From positions 62,001 through 126,000 of the forward strand of contig CAKULN010000003.1 in the NCBI GenBank assembly GCA_934667175.1: a stretch of DNA of 64,000 bases, written 5' to 3'. The position numbers and the translations under genes were made by a program. The notes under the pieces are model-generated. The model was not told the origin of the DNA. It did no database searches and saw only the letters and a list, made by a program, of their open reading frames with translations. This DNA comes from an uncultured Bacteroidales bacterium. GTDB taxonomy: Bacteria > Bacteroidota > Bacteroidia > Bacteroidales > UBA932. Below, in pieces: positions 42,465-50,331 of the stretch. The stretch's first letter is position 1; the number at the start of each line of letters is the position of its first letter.

Positions 42465-44885
42465 ATGATCGAGAAGGACGAGAGATTCACTTTGGCGGAG
42501 AGATATGTGGAAGAGACGGGGGTCTCCGTGTTCCTGACCGGCAAGGCCGGCACGGGAAAGACAACATTCCTGAAAGAAATCGTGCGGCAGACGTCCAAGC
42601 GGTTCGCTGTCGTGGCTCCTACCGGAGTGGCGGCGATCAATGCGGGCGGAGTGACGATCCATTCGTTTTTCCAACTGCCTCTGTGCCCGTATCTACCTGA
42701 TGTCAAAGAACTTGTCACCGAGTACCAGATGCCGGAACGGATGCGTTCCCTGCGCAAGGAAAGGGTGAAGATCCTACGGACTCTCGACCTGCTGATCATC
42801 GATGAGATCTCGATGGTTAGGGCCGACATTCTGGACGCCATCGATGACATACTTAAGCGCTACAGGCGCAACGACAAGCCTTTCGGAGGGGTGCAGGTTC
42901 TGATGATCGGTGACATCCAGCAACTTCCGCCGGTCGTCAGGGAATCGGAAAGGCCGTATATGGAGCAGGTATATTCATCGCCTTTCTTCTTCAACTCCAA
43001 GGTGTTGCAAAGGCTTCCCTACGTGACGATCCAGCTGGAGAAAGTTCACCGGCAGAGCGACAAAATATTCCTTGACATTCTGAATGAGGTGCGGTCGGGG
43101 ATGCCAAGTGATGCGGCTCTCAACGAGCTGAACAAGAGGCTGAGCCCTGGTTTCAGACCACCGGAGAACGAGCGTTGGATCCGCCTGACGACCCACAACG
43201 CGCAGGCAGACTCGGTCAACGAGGCGAAGATGAACGCCTTGCAGACCGACGAGTCCACATTCGAGGCGCAGGTCGAAGGAATATTCCCGGAAAATGCCTA
43301 TCCCGCAGAGACTAAGCTGCGCCTGAAAGAAGGCGCGCAGGTGATGTTCGTGCGCAACGACACTTCCGGCGAGGCTCGCTACTACAACGGAAAGATCGCT
43401 ACGGTCGAGAAGGTGAAGCCGCAGCTGATCGTGAAAGACGAGACAGGTGAGAGCATCGTGGTCACGACAGAGAAATGGGAGAACATCCGTTACGGGCTCA
43501 ACGAGGAAACAGGTGAGATTGAGGGTATAGTGGACGGGACTTTTGAGCAGGTGCCTCTGCGTCCGGCATGGGCGGTGACGATCCACAAGAGTCAGGGGTT
43601 GACGTTCGACCATGTCATCATCGATGCCGGGGCGGCTTTTTCGTTCGGGCAGGTCTATGTCGCACTCTCCCGCTGCCGGACCCTGGAAGGCATTGTCCTG
43701 ACCACCCCGATCACCAGACGATGCACGTTCACCAGCGAGGAAGTTGCGATGTTCGAAAGCAGCCGCGAGCCGGCGGACGAGGTGCGGCTCAAACTGTCGG
43801 CGATGTCCAATGAATATTTCACCTCGACTCTCTGCGATGCCTTTGACCTCCAGCGGCTTCGCTACCTCTACAACAGGGTTAACCGAATATATCAAGTCAA
43901 CCTGTCGAACCTTTATCCCGATCAGGCAGGCAGGTTCAACACGGTGGGAGCGGGAAATTCTGCCTTGGCCGGCCTTCTCGCCGGAGAGTCAGGCAACAGC
44001 AAGGAAAGTGTCCCGAAAACATTTGCCGGAATACGTTCCCTCAGCGACACAGCCCAGAAGTTCCAGAAGCAGATCCGCCACATCGCCTCGACAGTCCACA
44101 GCGGCGCGGCGGAGGACTTCCCCCTCCTGCGGGAGCGCGTCACCAAGGCTTGTGAATATTTCCGCAAAGAGCTTCGGCCTTTGGCTTTATTCGCCGCTCC
44201 GTTGACGCTCATAGAGATAGACGACAAGGAAGTCAAAAAGGCTTTTAAGTCAGCCTCCGAGGAATTTCTGTCCGAGCTGAGATTCCGGCTGGCGCTTTAC
44301 GAGACGGTTCTGTCTGATGGATTCAGCACTAAGGCTTACCATAAACTAAAGACAGACAACGAGTTGTCGGAGGAAAGGTCGCTAAAGGCGTTGGTCAGGT
44401 CGCTGATTTCTCCCCAGAATAAGGCTTCAGATTCAGAGAAGTCGCTTCGGCACTTCGACAAGCTCAGCACACCGCAGGCTCAGCGACCGGAAGGGCAACA
44501 CAATCAGCGGCCGGAAAGGCAGTCGGTTGGTGAGCCTGTCGAACCATCGGGCCCTCGGAAAGTTCAGAGGCACAACGCGGACGGTGAGCCTGCCGAACCG
44601 TCGGACCTTCAACAGGCTCAGGTACCGGACGGAGATCAGTCCACCTACACTGGCAGCCAACACCCTGAACTGGTTCAAGCATTGATAGACTGGCGACGGG
44701 AAAAGTACCAAAAAGAGAACGTCCCCGCCTACATAATCCTCCACCAGAAAACCCTTCTGGCCATCGCCGACCTCGCCCCCACCACAAAAGAGGAACTGCT
44801 GGCCGTCAAAGGCCTCGGCAAGTCCAAATGCGACAAGTACGGCGACGAAATTCTGGAGATCATCCGGAAGTCCGTGGCAGTCTAA
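42465..44885 (+). CDS. PIF1/RecD-like helicase with C-terminal HRDC domain
   Basis: An 806-residue superfamily 1 DNA helicase. Walker A is LTGKAGTGKTTFL (24-36), then APTGVAAINAGG, Walker B LLIIDEISMV, GDIQQLPPVV, the UvrD-like C-terminal VTIHKSQGLTFDHVIID and YVALSRCRTLEG. Residues about 735-806 form an HRDC domain (LIDWRREKYQKENVPAYII, LLAVKGLGKSKCDKYG). Between them, about residues 665-735, is a low-complexity linker built from palindromic elements (HFDKLST, GEPVEPSG, GEPAEPSD). The ATG at 42465 has AGGCAGGA upstream and fits the family start. Length apart from the linker is normal for this Bacteroidetes group. It probably acts in replication or repair. Confidence 0.9.
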   Translation: MIEKDERFTLAERYVEETGVSVFLTGKAGTGKTTFLKEIVRQTSKRFAVVAPTGVAAINAGGVTIHSFFQLPLCPYLPDVKELVTEYQMPERMRSLRKERVKILRTLDLLIIDEISMVRADILDAIDDILKRYRRNDKPFGGVQVLMIGDIQQLPPVVRESERPYMEQVYSSPFFFNSKVLQRLPYVTIQLEKVHRQSDKIFLDILNEVRSGMPSDAALNELNKRLSPGFRPPENERWIRLTTHNAQADSVNEAKMNALQTDESTFEAQVEGIFPENAYPAETKLRLKEGAQVMFVRNDTSGEARYYNGKIATVEKVKPQLIVKDETGESIVVTTEKWENIRYGLNEETGEIEGIVDGTFEQVPLRPAWAVTIHKSQGLTFDHVIIDAGAAFSFGQVYVALSRCRTLEGIVLTTPITRRCTFTSEEVAMFESSREPADEVRLKLSAMSNEYFTSTLCDAFDLQRLRYLYNRVNRIYQVNLSNLYPDQAGRFNTVGAGNSALAGLLAGESGNSKESVPKTFAGIRSLSDTAQKFQKQIRHIASTVHSGAAEDFPLLRERVTKACEYFRKELRPLALFAAPLTLIEIDDKEVKKAFKSASEEFLSELRFRLALYETVLSDGFSTKAYHKLKTDNELSEERSLKALVRSLISPQNKASDSEKSLRHFDKLSTPQAQRPEGQHNQRPERQSVGEPVEPSGPRKVQRHNADGEPAEPSDLQQAQVPDGDQSTYTGSQHPELVQALIDWRREKYQKENVPAYIILHQKTLLAIADLAPTTKEELLAVKGLGKSKCDKYGDEILEIIRKSVAV
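44440..44625. repeat. Palindromic elements in the helicase linker
   Basis: Copies include CACTTCGACAAGCTCAGCAC at about 44452, GGTTGGTGAGCCTGTCGAACC at about 44524, and a perfect copy at 44580-44602 with arms GACGGT/ACCGTC. All are in frame and fill the stretch between the helicase body and the HRDC domain. Confidence 0.82.
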
Positions 44886-44976
44886 CCGTCAATTCATTAA
44901 GTGCCACGTAAAGTCATAGATTTTTAACTCTTTTTCACTAATTTTGCAGTTTGGGAAGAGGTGCTGTATAATCTTA

Positions 44977-45212
44977 GAAGTTGTTTTGATTTGTTTGAAA
45001 TGTTCTTTGAAGTGAAAAAATCTTCATCTTCTTCCCGCTTCTTCAGTCAGATAGCACCGCTATCTTCCTTGAAAGAAGCGGTCGAACCTGAAGTTTTTCA
45101 CTCTCAACCCTGCGCCCGAACCGAGTGCAATCGAACTTGTTCGGATTGCCGAGGTGAGTAGCAGGGAAAGAGCTTGCTCTTAATCTTCAAACAAACAAAT
45201 CAAAACAGCTTC
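44977..45212 (+). mobile_element. MITE-like element, copy 2, flanked by TTA duplication
   Basis: A 236-bp element, inverted relative to copy 1. It begins GAAGTTGTTTTGATTTG and ends CAAATCAAAACAGCTTC, with TTA at both borders (44974-44976, 45213-45215). The interior contains the palindrome CAATCGAACTTGTTCGGATTG-like segment (two mismatched halves) also present in copy 1, and no reading frame of note. The two copies face each other across queH and the helicase gene, so recombination between them could invert a 4.4-kb block. Confidence 0.82.
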
Positions 45213-45287
45213 TTAGTAACATGAAAAAAATAAGTTGCATCAGATTAAGAGAAAGCCGATGATAGTTTTTTTTCGAAAAAGAAGTTG

Positions 45288-45374
45288 CCGGTGGCACATG
45301 ACTGATGAGAAAAGAGATCTAAACCGAAAAGTTTCTTTAAGATGATGCAGGTTATTTTTTGAAGGTTACTTAAG
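45288..45374 (+). repeat. Diverged dispersed repeat, copy B (upstream of methyltransferase gene)
   Basis: About 80 bp similar to the copy at 8930-9017 (ATGAGAAAAG, AAGATGATGCAGGTTA, TTTTTGAAGGTTACTTAA). It ends 35 bp before the methyltransferase start. No function is assigned. Confidence 0.5.
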
Positions 45375-45408
45375 CACCGACAGTTTCCGGTAATCAGACA
45401 GACACACC

Positions 45409-46194
45409 ATGCAGGAGCGACACACGGACAGAGAACGGTATTTCAGGGAGTTGGCACAGACTTCCAGGGAGTTTTACATAGACTATCTTAGAAGGTTCAA
45501 GAGCATCGGAGCCGGGACACGGGTTCTGGAGATCGGATGCGGCGAGGGCGGAAACCTGCTGCCATTCGCCGAAGCGGGATGTTCAGTGACCGGCATCGAC
45601 TTGGCTTCCAACAAGATAGAAAATGCGAGGGATTATTTCGCCAAAAGGAATATGCCAGGCGAATTCATCAGCGGAAACTTTCTGAATATGCCCCCTCGGG
45701 ATGACCGTTTCGACATCGTGCTGATCCACGATGTGATAGAGCACATCGAACCGGAGGACAAACTGGCCTTCTTCTCCGGCATCAAGAAATTCCTGAAACC
45801 TGACGGAATCGTGTTCTTCGGTTTCCCGGCCTGGCAGATGCCATTCGGAGGCCACCAGCAGATATGCCGGAGCGGAGTCTGCTCCAAAATCCCGTTCATG
45901 CACCTCCTCCCTGCCAGCCTATACAGAAGCTACCTAAGAATATTCAAGGAAGATTCAGCCAAGATTGAGGAACTTCTGAGCATCAAGCGCTCGAAGATGA
46001 CTCCGGAGAAGTTCGAAAGACTATGCAAAGAGACTGGTTTCCAAATTGTTGAACGAAAACTATGGCTGATCAGTCCCCACTACAAGGCAAAGTTCCATCT
46101 CTGTCCGACAAGACTGCGCCTCGGTCTCGACCACGTCCCGTACCTCCGCAACTTTCTCTCCACTTCCTGCTTCTACATCGTCTCAGCAAGGTAG
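45409..46194 (+). CDS. Class I SAM-dependent methyltransferase
   Basis: A 261-residue methyltransferase. Motif I is RVLEIGCGEGGNLLPFAEAG (about 38-57), the acidic residue binding the ribose follows in VTGIDLASNKI, and motif IV/post-motif is IVLIHDVIEHIEPEDK with FLKPDGIVFFGFPAW. The C-terminal part (GGHQQICRS, LSIKRSKMTPEKFERLCKETGFQIVERKLWLI) would bind the substrate; similar proteins often act on lipids, quinones or surface sugars, but no specific target is indicated. It is a single gene between the MITE region and the export operon. An AGGAGC precedes the ATG only within its own codons, so translation initiation is ordinary for the phylum. Confidence 0.85.
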   Translation: MQERHTDRERYFRELAQTSREFYIDYLRRFKSIGAGTRVLEIGCGEGGNLLPFAEAGCSVTGIDLASNKIENARDYFAKRNMPGEFISGNFLNMPPRDDRFDIVLIHDVIEHIEPEDKLAFFSGIKKFLKPDGIVFFGFPAWQMPFGGHQQICRSGVCSKIPFMHLLPASLYRSYLRIFKEDSAKIEELLSIKRSKMTPEKFERLCKETGFQIVERKLWLISPHYKAKFHLCPTRLRLGLDHVPYLRNFLSTSCFYIVSAR

Positions 46195-46438
46195 TTTATG
46201 GGTATCCTCCTATTATAAACTCTGGAGAGGCTTATCGTAGCACGTGGAATTCAACTACCTTATTCATAATAAGATACAAAATACTGCCGGGCGACTTGGG
46301 AGGGCAGGATTTACGAATATATTCATTTCTAACAAGTTACGACTCACGCTTAATGAGATGGGAAGCTGGCGTGTGATTTGCATTGTTAGATGATTTTGAC
46401 CACAAAGAAGATTTATATCGTTTCTTACTCAAAAACTA

Positions 46439-46492
46439 TTGCATTTTCGGGAAAGATACTTATCTTTGTAGTGTATTAATAAACTAATACAC
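46439..46492 (+). promoter_or_regulatory. Promoter and palindromic operator of the export operon
   Basis: TTG (46439-46441), 19 bp, then TATCTTTG (46461-46468) is a good Bacteroidetes promoter. Directly downstream is a perfect 8-bp inverted repeat GTGTATTA (46471-46478) / TAATACAC (46485-46492) with a 6-nt spacer. The AT-rich GTGTATTA half-site resembles operators of GntR/YtrA-type regulators, which commonly lead such ABC operons. No regulator gene is present between this site and the ATPase gene. Confidence 0.75.
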
Positions 46493-46594
46493 ACAAAAGC
46501 GGTAAGGAGAAGCCTTGCTACAGAAATCATTATTTTGGGAAGAGGCTATGGATGCTTCGTTCACTGAGATTGTCGAAAGGGTGGAGAGACGGGA

Positions 46595-46804
46595 TTGATG
46601 ATGAATATGTTAGATGATGAGGTCGCTTCGACGGGCTCAGCGACCGCAACAGGAGAAGCGGCACGGGACAGGGAAGGAGAAGACAACGGCGCTTCGGCAG
46701 GCTCAGCGACCGCAACAGTGGGAACGGTACGGAACAGGGAAAGCGGCACGAGACAGGAAAGGAAGAAACAATGGCCTTATGGGCTGAAAAATGATAAAGA
46801 CTAA
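46595..46804 (+). CDS. Possible small ORF composed of palindromic repeats
   Basis: A 69-codon frame (MMMNMLDDEVASTGSATATG...) lies between the operon promoter and the ATPase gene and overlaps the latter's possible upstream ATG. Most of it is two 66-bp tandem units beginning at 46624 and 46690, each with a palindromic element (46621-46645 has perfect arms GGTCGCT/AGCGACC). The 66-bp period keeps the frame. It has no family. It may be the remains of a regulator gene replaced by repeats, or not be translated at all. Confidence 0.3.
   Translation: MMMNMLDDEVASTGSATATGEAARDREGEDNGASAGSATATVGTVRNRESGTRQERKKQWPYGLKNDKD
46621..46765 (+). repeat. 66-bp tandem repeat with palindromic elements upstream of ABC operon
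   Basis: Two units (46624 and 46690) share GCTTCGRCRGGCTCAGCGACC then GCAACAG and CGGYACGGRACAGGGAA. A third partial unit, GCGGCACGAGACAGGAAAGG, follows from about 46743. Confidence 0.8.
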
Positions 46805-46805
46805 A

Positions 46806-47528
46806 ATGCTGATTGAACTGAAAGATGTCAACAAGACCTATGAGGGGGCGCAGCCACTGCACGTACTCAAAGGCATTGATCTGAGCATAGAGAAAGGAGA
46901 GTTCGTCTCGATCATGGGGGCGTCAGGCTCAGGGAAATCCACGCTTCTGAACATTCTCGGAATTTTGGACAACTACGATTCCGGAGAGTATAGGATAAAC
47001 GGGAACCTGATCTGGAACCTAAGCGAGAGCAAGGCCGCCGAGTACAGGAACAAGATGATCGGATTCATATTCCAGTCATATAATTTGATAGGCTTCAAGA
47101 CTGCCGCTGAGAACGTCGAGCTGCCTCTGTTCTATCAAGGTGTCGGTCGGCAGAAGCGGCATAGGATGGCGATGGAATTTCTTGAAAAGCTTGGACTTAA
47201 GGAATGGGCTGACCACTACCCTAACGAGATGTCAGGAGGCCAGAAGCAGAGGGTGGCGATCGCCAGGGCTCTGATCACCAAGCCGGAGATCATCCTTGCG
47301 GACGAGCCGACAGGAGCCTTGGACTCAAAGACCTCTGTAGAGATAATGAATCTGCTGAGGGAGCTCAACGAGAAAGAGAACATGACGATCGTCGTTGTCA
47401 CCCACGAGAGCGGAGTCGCCAATTTCACAAATAGAATCATACACATCAAGGATGGCGTCATCGGCAAGATCGAGCAGAACATCCGTCACGACGCCTCACC
47501 GTTCGGCGAAGGCACTATAATGAAATAA
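46806..47528 (+). CDS. ABC transporter ATP-binding protein (MacB/LolD type)
   Basis: A 240-residue ATPase energising the two FtsX-type permeases that follow. Walker A is GASGSGKST, the Q-loop FIFQSYNLIGF, the signature MSGGQKQRVAIARAL, Walker B IILADEPTGALD and the switch His VVVTHESG. This sequence type (LolD/MacB) powers mechanotransmission rather than ordinary import. ATG codons at 46791 and 46806 are both possible; 46806 starts the conserved IELKDVNKTY. It is the first clear gene of a five-gene operon with 3- to 210-bp gaps, ending with a TolC-like protein. Confidence 0.95.
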   Translation: MLIELKDVNKTYEGAQPLHVLKGIDLSIEKGEFVSIMGASGSGKSTLLNILGILDNYDSGEYRINGNLIWNLSESKAAEYRNKMIGFIFQSYNLIGFKTAAENVELPLFYQGVGRQKRHRMAMEFLEKLGLKEWADHYPNEMSGGQKQRVAIARALITKPEIILADEPTGALDSKTSVEIMNLLRELNEKENMTIVVVTHESGVANFTNRIIHIKDGVIGKIEQNIRHDASPFGEGTIMK

Positions 47529-47531
47529 GCG

Positions 47532-48836
47532 ATGAGAGATCTGTTTGAGGAAATCTGGAGCGACATCCGCCGCAACAAACTGCGCACAGCCTTGACCGGC
47601 TTCGCTGTGGCATGGGGAATATTCATGCTCATCTTTCTGCTTGGCGCCGGCAACGGACTTATCCATGCGCTTGAGAGCAACAACAGCGACTACCTTGCCA
47701 ACACGATGAACGTCTGGGGAGGCCGCACAAATAAAGCGTACAACGGAATGCAGAAGGGCCGGAGGATAAAACTGAATGACAAGGATGTGGAGATCACTCT
47801 CGGACCTGACTTCGCTGACAATGTGGAGGAAGCGGGGACAATCCTCTTTCAATCCAGCGTCACGGCGAGCCACGGCAAGGAATATGTCGTCAGGCAACTT
47901 ACAGGTGTAAGCCCGGAGCATTTCAGGGTCAACAAGATCGACATGATGTTCGGGCGTCCGATCAACGATTTGGACATCAAGGAGATGCGCAGGGTCGTCG
48001 TGATGGACAGCAACGATGCGAGAGAACTGCTCGGCGTAAACGGAGAAAGGGAAACCGGACTAAGCGCCATGCAAAAGGCGGAAAAGGCCAAGGCGTTGAT
48101 CGGTGAATATGTCAAGATCGGAACTTCTATGTTTCAGGTGATCGGCATCACCCGACCGAACAATCAGGGTTACGTTAATCTATACACCCCGATCACGACC
48201 CTAAGGACAATCTACAGCCGTGGGCAGGACATTGATGAATATTATTTCTCATTCCATGACCTTGAGACGATGGAGACAAACGAGACCTTCGAGGACAAGC
48301 TACGCACGGCGCTCAGCAAGAACCACAACACCGCACCGGATGACAAGGGCGCTATAGGAATATGGAACCTCTTCACAATGAACATGCAGATGGGGAAAGG
48401 GATGTCCATGATCAGGACGGCGCTCTGGATCATCGGAATCCTGACCCTGCTGAGCGGCATCGTGGGTGTCTCGAACATCATGCTGATCTCCGTAAAGGAG
48501 CGCACACATGAGTTCGGAATCCGCAAGGCGATCGGCGCGGGCCCTTGGGCCATCCTGAAACTGATCATCTCAGAGAGCATAATCATCACGGCGTTCTTCG
48601 GCTATGTGGGAATGGTGCTCGGGGTGTTGGCCAACGAGTGGCTCGATCATGTTTCCGGAAATATGGTGATGGATTTCGGTCTTTTCGAGCAGACCGTCTT
48701 CAAGGATCCGACCGTCGGTCTGGATGTTTGCGTCGGCGCCACGATCCTGCTTGTCGTGGCCGGCACCCTCGCCGGTCTCGCTCCCGCCCGCAAAGCCTCC
48801 AAGGTCCGCCCCATCGAAGCCCTCCGCAGCGAATAA
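47532..48836 (+). CDS. MacB-type ABC permease (first of two)
   Basis: A 434-residue permease with a membrane segment near residues 18-42 (LTGFAVAWGIFMLIFLLGAG), a large periplasmic domain (about 45-300) and three C-terminal membrane segments (WIIGILTLLSGIVGVSNIML, SIIITAFFGYVGMVLGVL, ATILLVVAGTLAGLAP) ending PARKASKVRPIEALRSE, standard for MacB/FtsX transporters. The cytoplasmic loop RTHEFGIRKAIGAG contacts the ATPase. It begins 3 bp after the ATPase stop. With a second, different permease downstream the transporter is likely a heterodimer. Substrates of such systems include peptides, antibiotics and lipoproteins; none is indicated here. Confidence 0.92.
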   Translation: MRDLFEEIWSDIRRNKLRTALTGFAVAWGIFMLIFLLGAGNGLIHALESNNSDYLANTMNVWGGRTNKAYNGMQKGRRIKLNDKDVEITLGPDFADNVEEAGTILFQSSVTASHGKEYVVRQLTGVSPEHFRVNKIDMMFGRPINDLDIKEMRRVVVMDSNDARELLGVNGERETGLSAMQKAEKAKALIGEYVKIGTSMFQVIGITRPNNQGYVNLYTPITTLRTIYSRGQDIDEYYFSFHDLETMETNETFEDKLRTALSKNHNTAPDDKGAIGIWNLFTMNMQMGKGMSMIRTALWIIGILTLLSGIVGVSNIMLISVKERTHEFGIRKAIGAGPWAILKLIISESIIITAFFGYVGMVLGVLANEWLDHVSGNMVMDFGLFEQTVFKDPTVGLDVCVGATILLVVAGTLAGLAPARKASKVRPIEALRSE

Positions 48837-48933
48837 GGAATCTTCATCAATGGAAAGGAATAATGATAAATGAATATATTCGTAAAGAAGCATCCCCGAG
48901 ATGAATACTCCCCGCATAAACAAAAGACTCGGA

Positions 48934-49013
48934 GGCACGAAGTGCCGACAGGGCCTCCCGGCGAGGGAGGCGGTGGAGGGTGGCGCTCCCACCGGGAGCT
49001 GTCGCGAAGCGAC
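48934..49013 (+). repeat. Intergenic run of four GC-rich hairpins between the permease genes
   Basis: Four adjoining stems: GGCAC/GTGCC (48934-48946), CCTCCC/GGGAGG (48954-48970), GGTGG/CCACC (48979-48993) and GTCGC/GCGAC (49001-49013). The segment is far more GC-rich than the bases on either side. It resembles the GC-rich intergenic hairpin repeats seen in many gut bacteria. Position inside the operon suggests a REP-like insertion or a processing/attenuation site. Confidence 0.6.
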
Positions 49014-49047
49014 TGAGGGGTGAAAGGAAATTATTAAATTTCATGAA

Positions 49048-50301
49048 ATGAAATTTTTCGACATAGACAGATTCAAGGAAATCCTTGACACGCTGACCCG
49101 AAACAAGGGACGCAGCCTGCTGACGGGGTTCGGGGTGTTCTGGGGAATATTCATGCTGCTGTTCCTGCTGGGTGGCGGCGACGGATTCAAGGCGATGCTG
49201 GCCGAGCAGATGGGTGGCTTCGCTTCCAACTCGGCCATGATCTGGTCGCAGAACACCTCCAAGCCTTACAAAGGATTCAACAAGGGACGCTATTGGGAGA
49301 TGAACATCAAGGATGTGGACATACTCAAGGAGAAGGTCCCGGAACTGGATGTCGTGTCACCTCAATGCTTCAGCTGGTCAAGAGGCGACGCCACCTACGG
49401 AGAGAGATCCTCACGGTGCAACGTCAAGGGGCTGAAGGCTGATTTCGCGCTGATTGAGACTCCGACGATAGTCTACGGCCGCTACATCAATGAGATGGAC
49501 GTGGCGCAGAAACGGAAGGTCTGCGTGATCGGCAAGCAGGTCTATGAGAACCTGTACTCCAAAGGAGAGGATCCGTGCGGGACAAGGATAAAGATCGGAC
49601 CGGCATATTACCAGGTCATAGGAGTTGATTACAATGAGCACAGTGTCATAAGCTTCGGAGGCCGCCAGACGGAGGCCATCGTGATTCCGATTTCGGTTGT
49701 CCAGTCGGTCTATAATATGGGAGACAAGGTGCAGGTAATGGCGGTGACAGCCAAAAAAGGAGTCGTGATGAGCGACATTATCCCGAAAATCAGGAAGGCT
49801 GTCGCCGGCAACCACTACATCGATCCGGCCGACGAGCAGGCAGTCAGCGTCCTCAACACCGAGATGTTCTACATGATGGTGGACAGTCTCTTCAAGGGTG
49901 TGAACTTCCTGATCTGGCTGATCGGGATCGGAACCCTGCTGGCCGGAATCATCGGAGTCTCGAACATCATGATGGTCACCGTGCGGGAACGCACCACGGA
50001 AATCGGAATCCGACGCGCCATCGGAGCCACACCCAAGATGATTCTCTCTCAGATCATCTGGGAAAGCATCCTGCTGACAGCTGTGGCCGGAATGCTCGGT
50101 CTGCTGTTCTCGGTGCTGATTCTTCAAGGATTGGAACTGGCGTTCACACAAGACGGCATCCTTCAGGCACCGTTCCAGATCGGTTTCTGGACTGCGGTGG
50201 GGACTCTTGTCGGACTGATGTCGCTCGGGGTCATAGCCGGACTCGCCCCCGCGGCAAGAGCGATGAGCATCAAGCCGGTGGACGCCATGAGAGATGAGTA
50301 A
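49048..50301 (+). CDS. MacB-type ABC permease (second of two)
   Basis: A 417-residue paralogue of the preceding permease with the same layout: N-terminal membrane segment (LTGFGVFWGIFMLLFLLGGG), periplasmic domain with SWSRGDATYGERSSRCNVKG, and three C-terminal membrane segments (FLIWLIGIGTLLAGIIGVSNIMM, ILLTAVAGMLGLLFSVLIL, TLVGLMSLGVIAGLAPAARA). It ends SIKPVDAMRDE. The loop RTTEIGIRRAIGATPKM is the coupling site. The shared WGIFM motif of both permeases is coded with GGAATATTCATG, an example of the GAATATTC 8-mer. Confidence 0.93.
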   Translation: MKFFDIDRFKEILDTLTRNKGRSLLTGFGVFWGIFMLLFLLGGGDGFKAMLAEQMGGFASNSAMIWSQNTSKPYKGFNKGRYWEMNIKDVDILKEKVPELDVVSPQCFSWSRGDATYGERSSRCNVKGLKADFALIETPTIVYGRYINEMDVAQKRKVCVIGKQVYENLYSKGEDPCGTRIKIGPAYYQVIGVDYNEHSVISFGGRQTEAIVIPISVVQSVYNMGDKVQVMAVTAKKGVVMSDIIPKIRKAVAGNHYIDPADEQAVSVLNTEMFYMMVDSLFKGVNFLIWLIGIGTLLAGIIGVSNIMMVTVRERTTEIGIRRAIGATPKMILSQIIWESILLTAVAGMLGLLFSVLILQGLELAFTQDGILQAPFQIGFWTAVGTLVGLMSLGVIAGLAPAARAMSIKPVDAMRDE

Positions 50302-50331
50302 GGATATTCAGAAATAATAAGTCACACAAAT

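Noticed and set aside
44939..44946. TAATTTTG as promoter toward the methyltransferase
   Set aside because: No TTG at 19-21 bp upstream, and the MITE lies between it and the gene.
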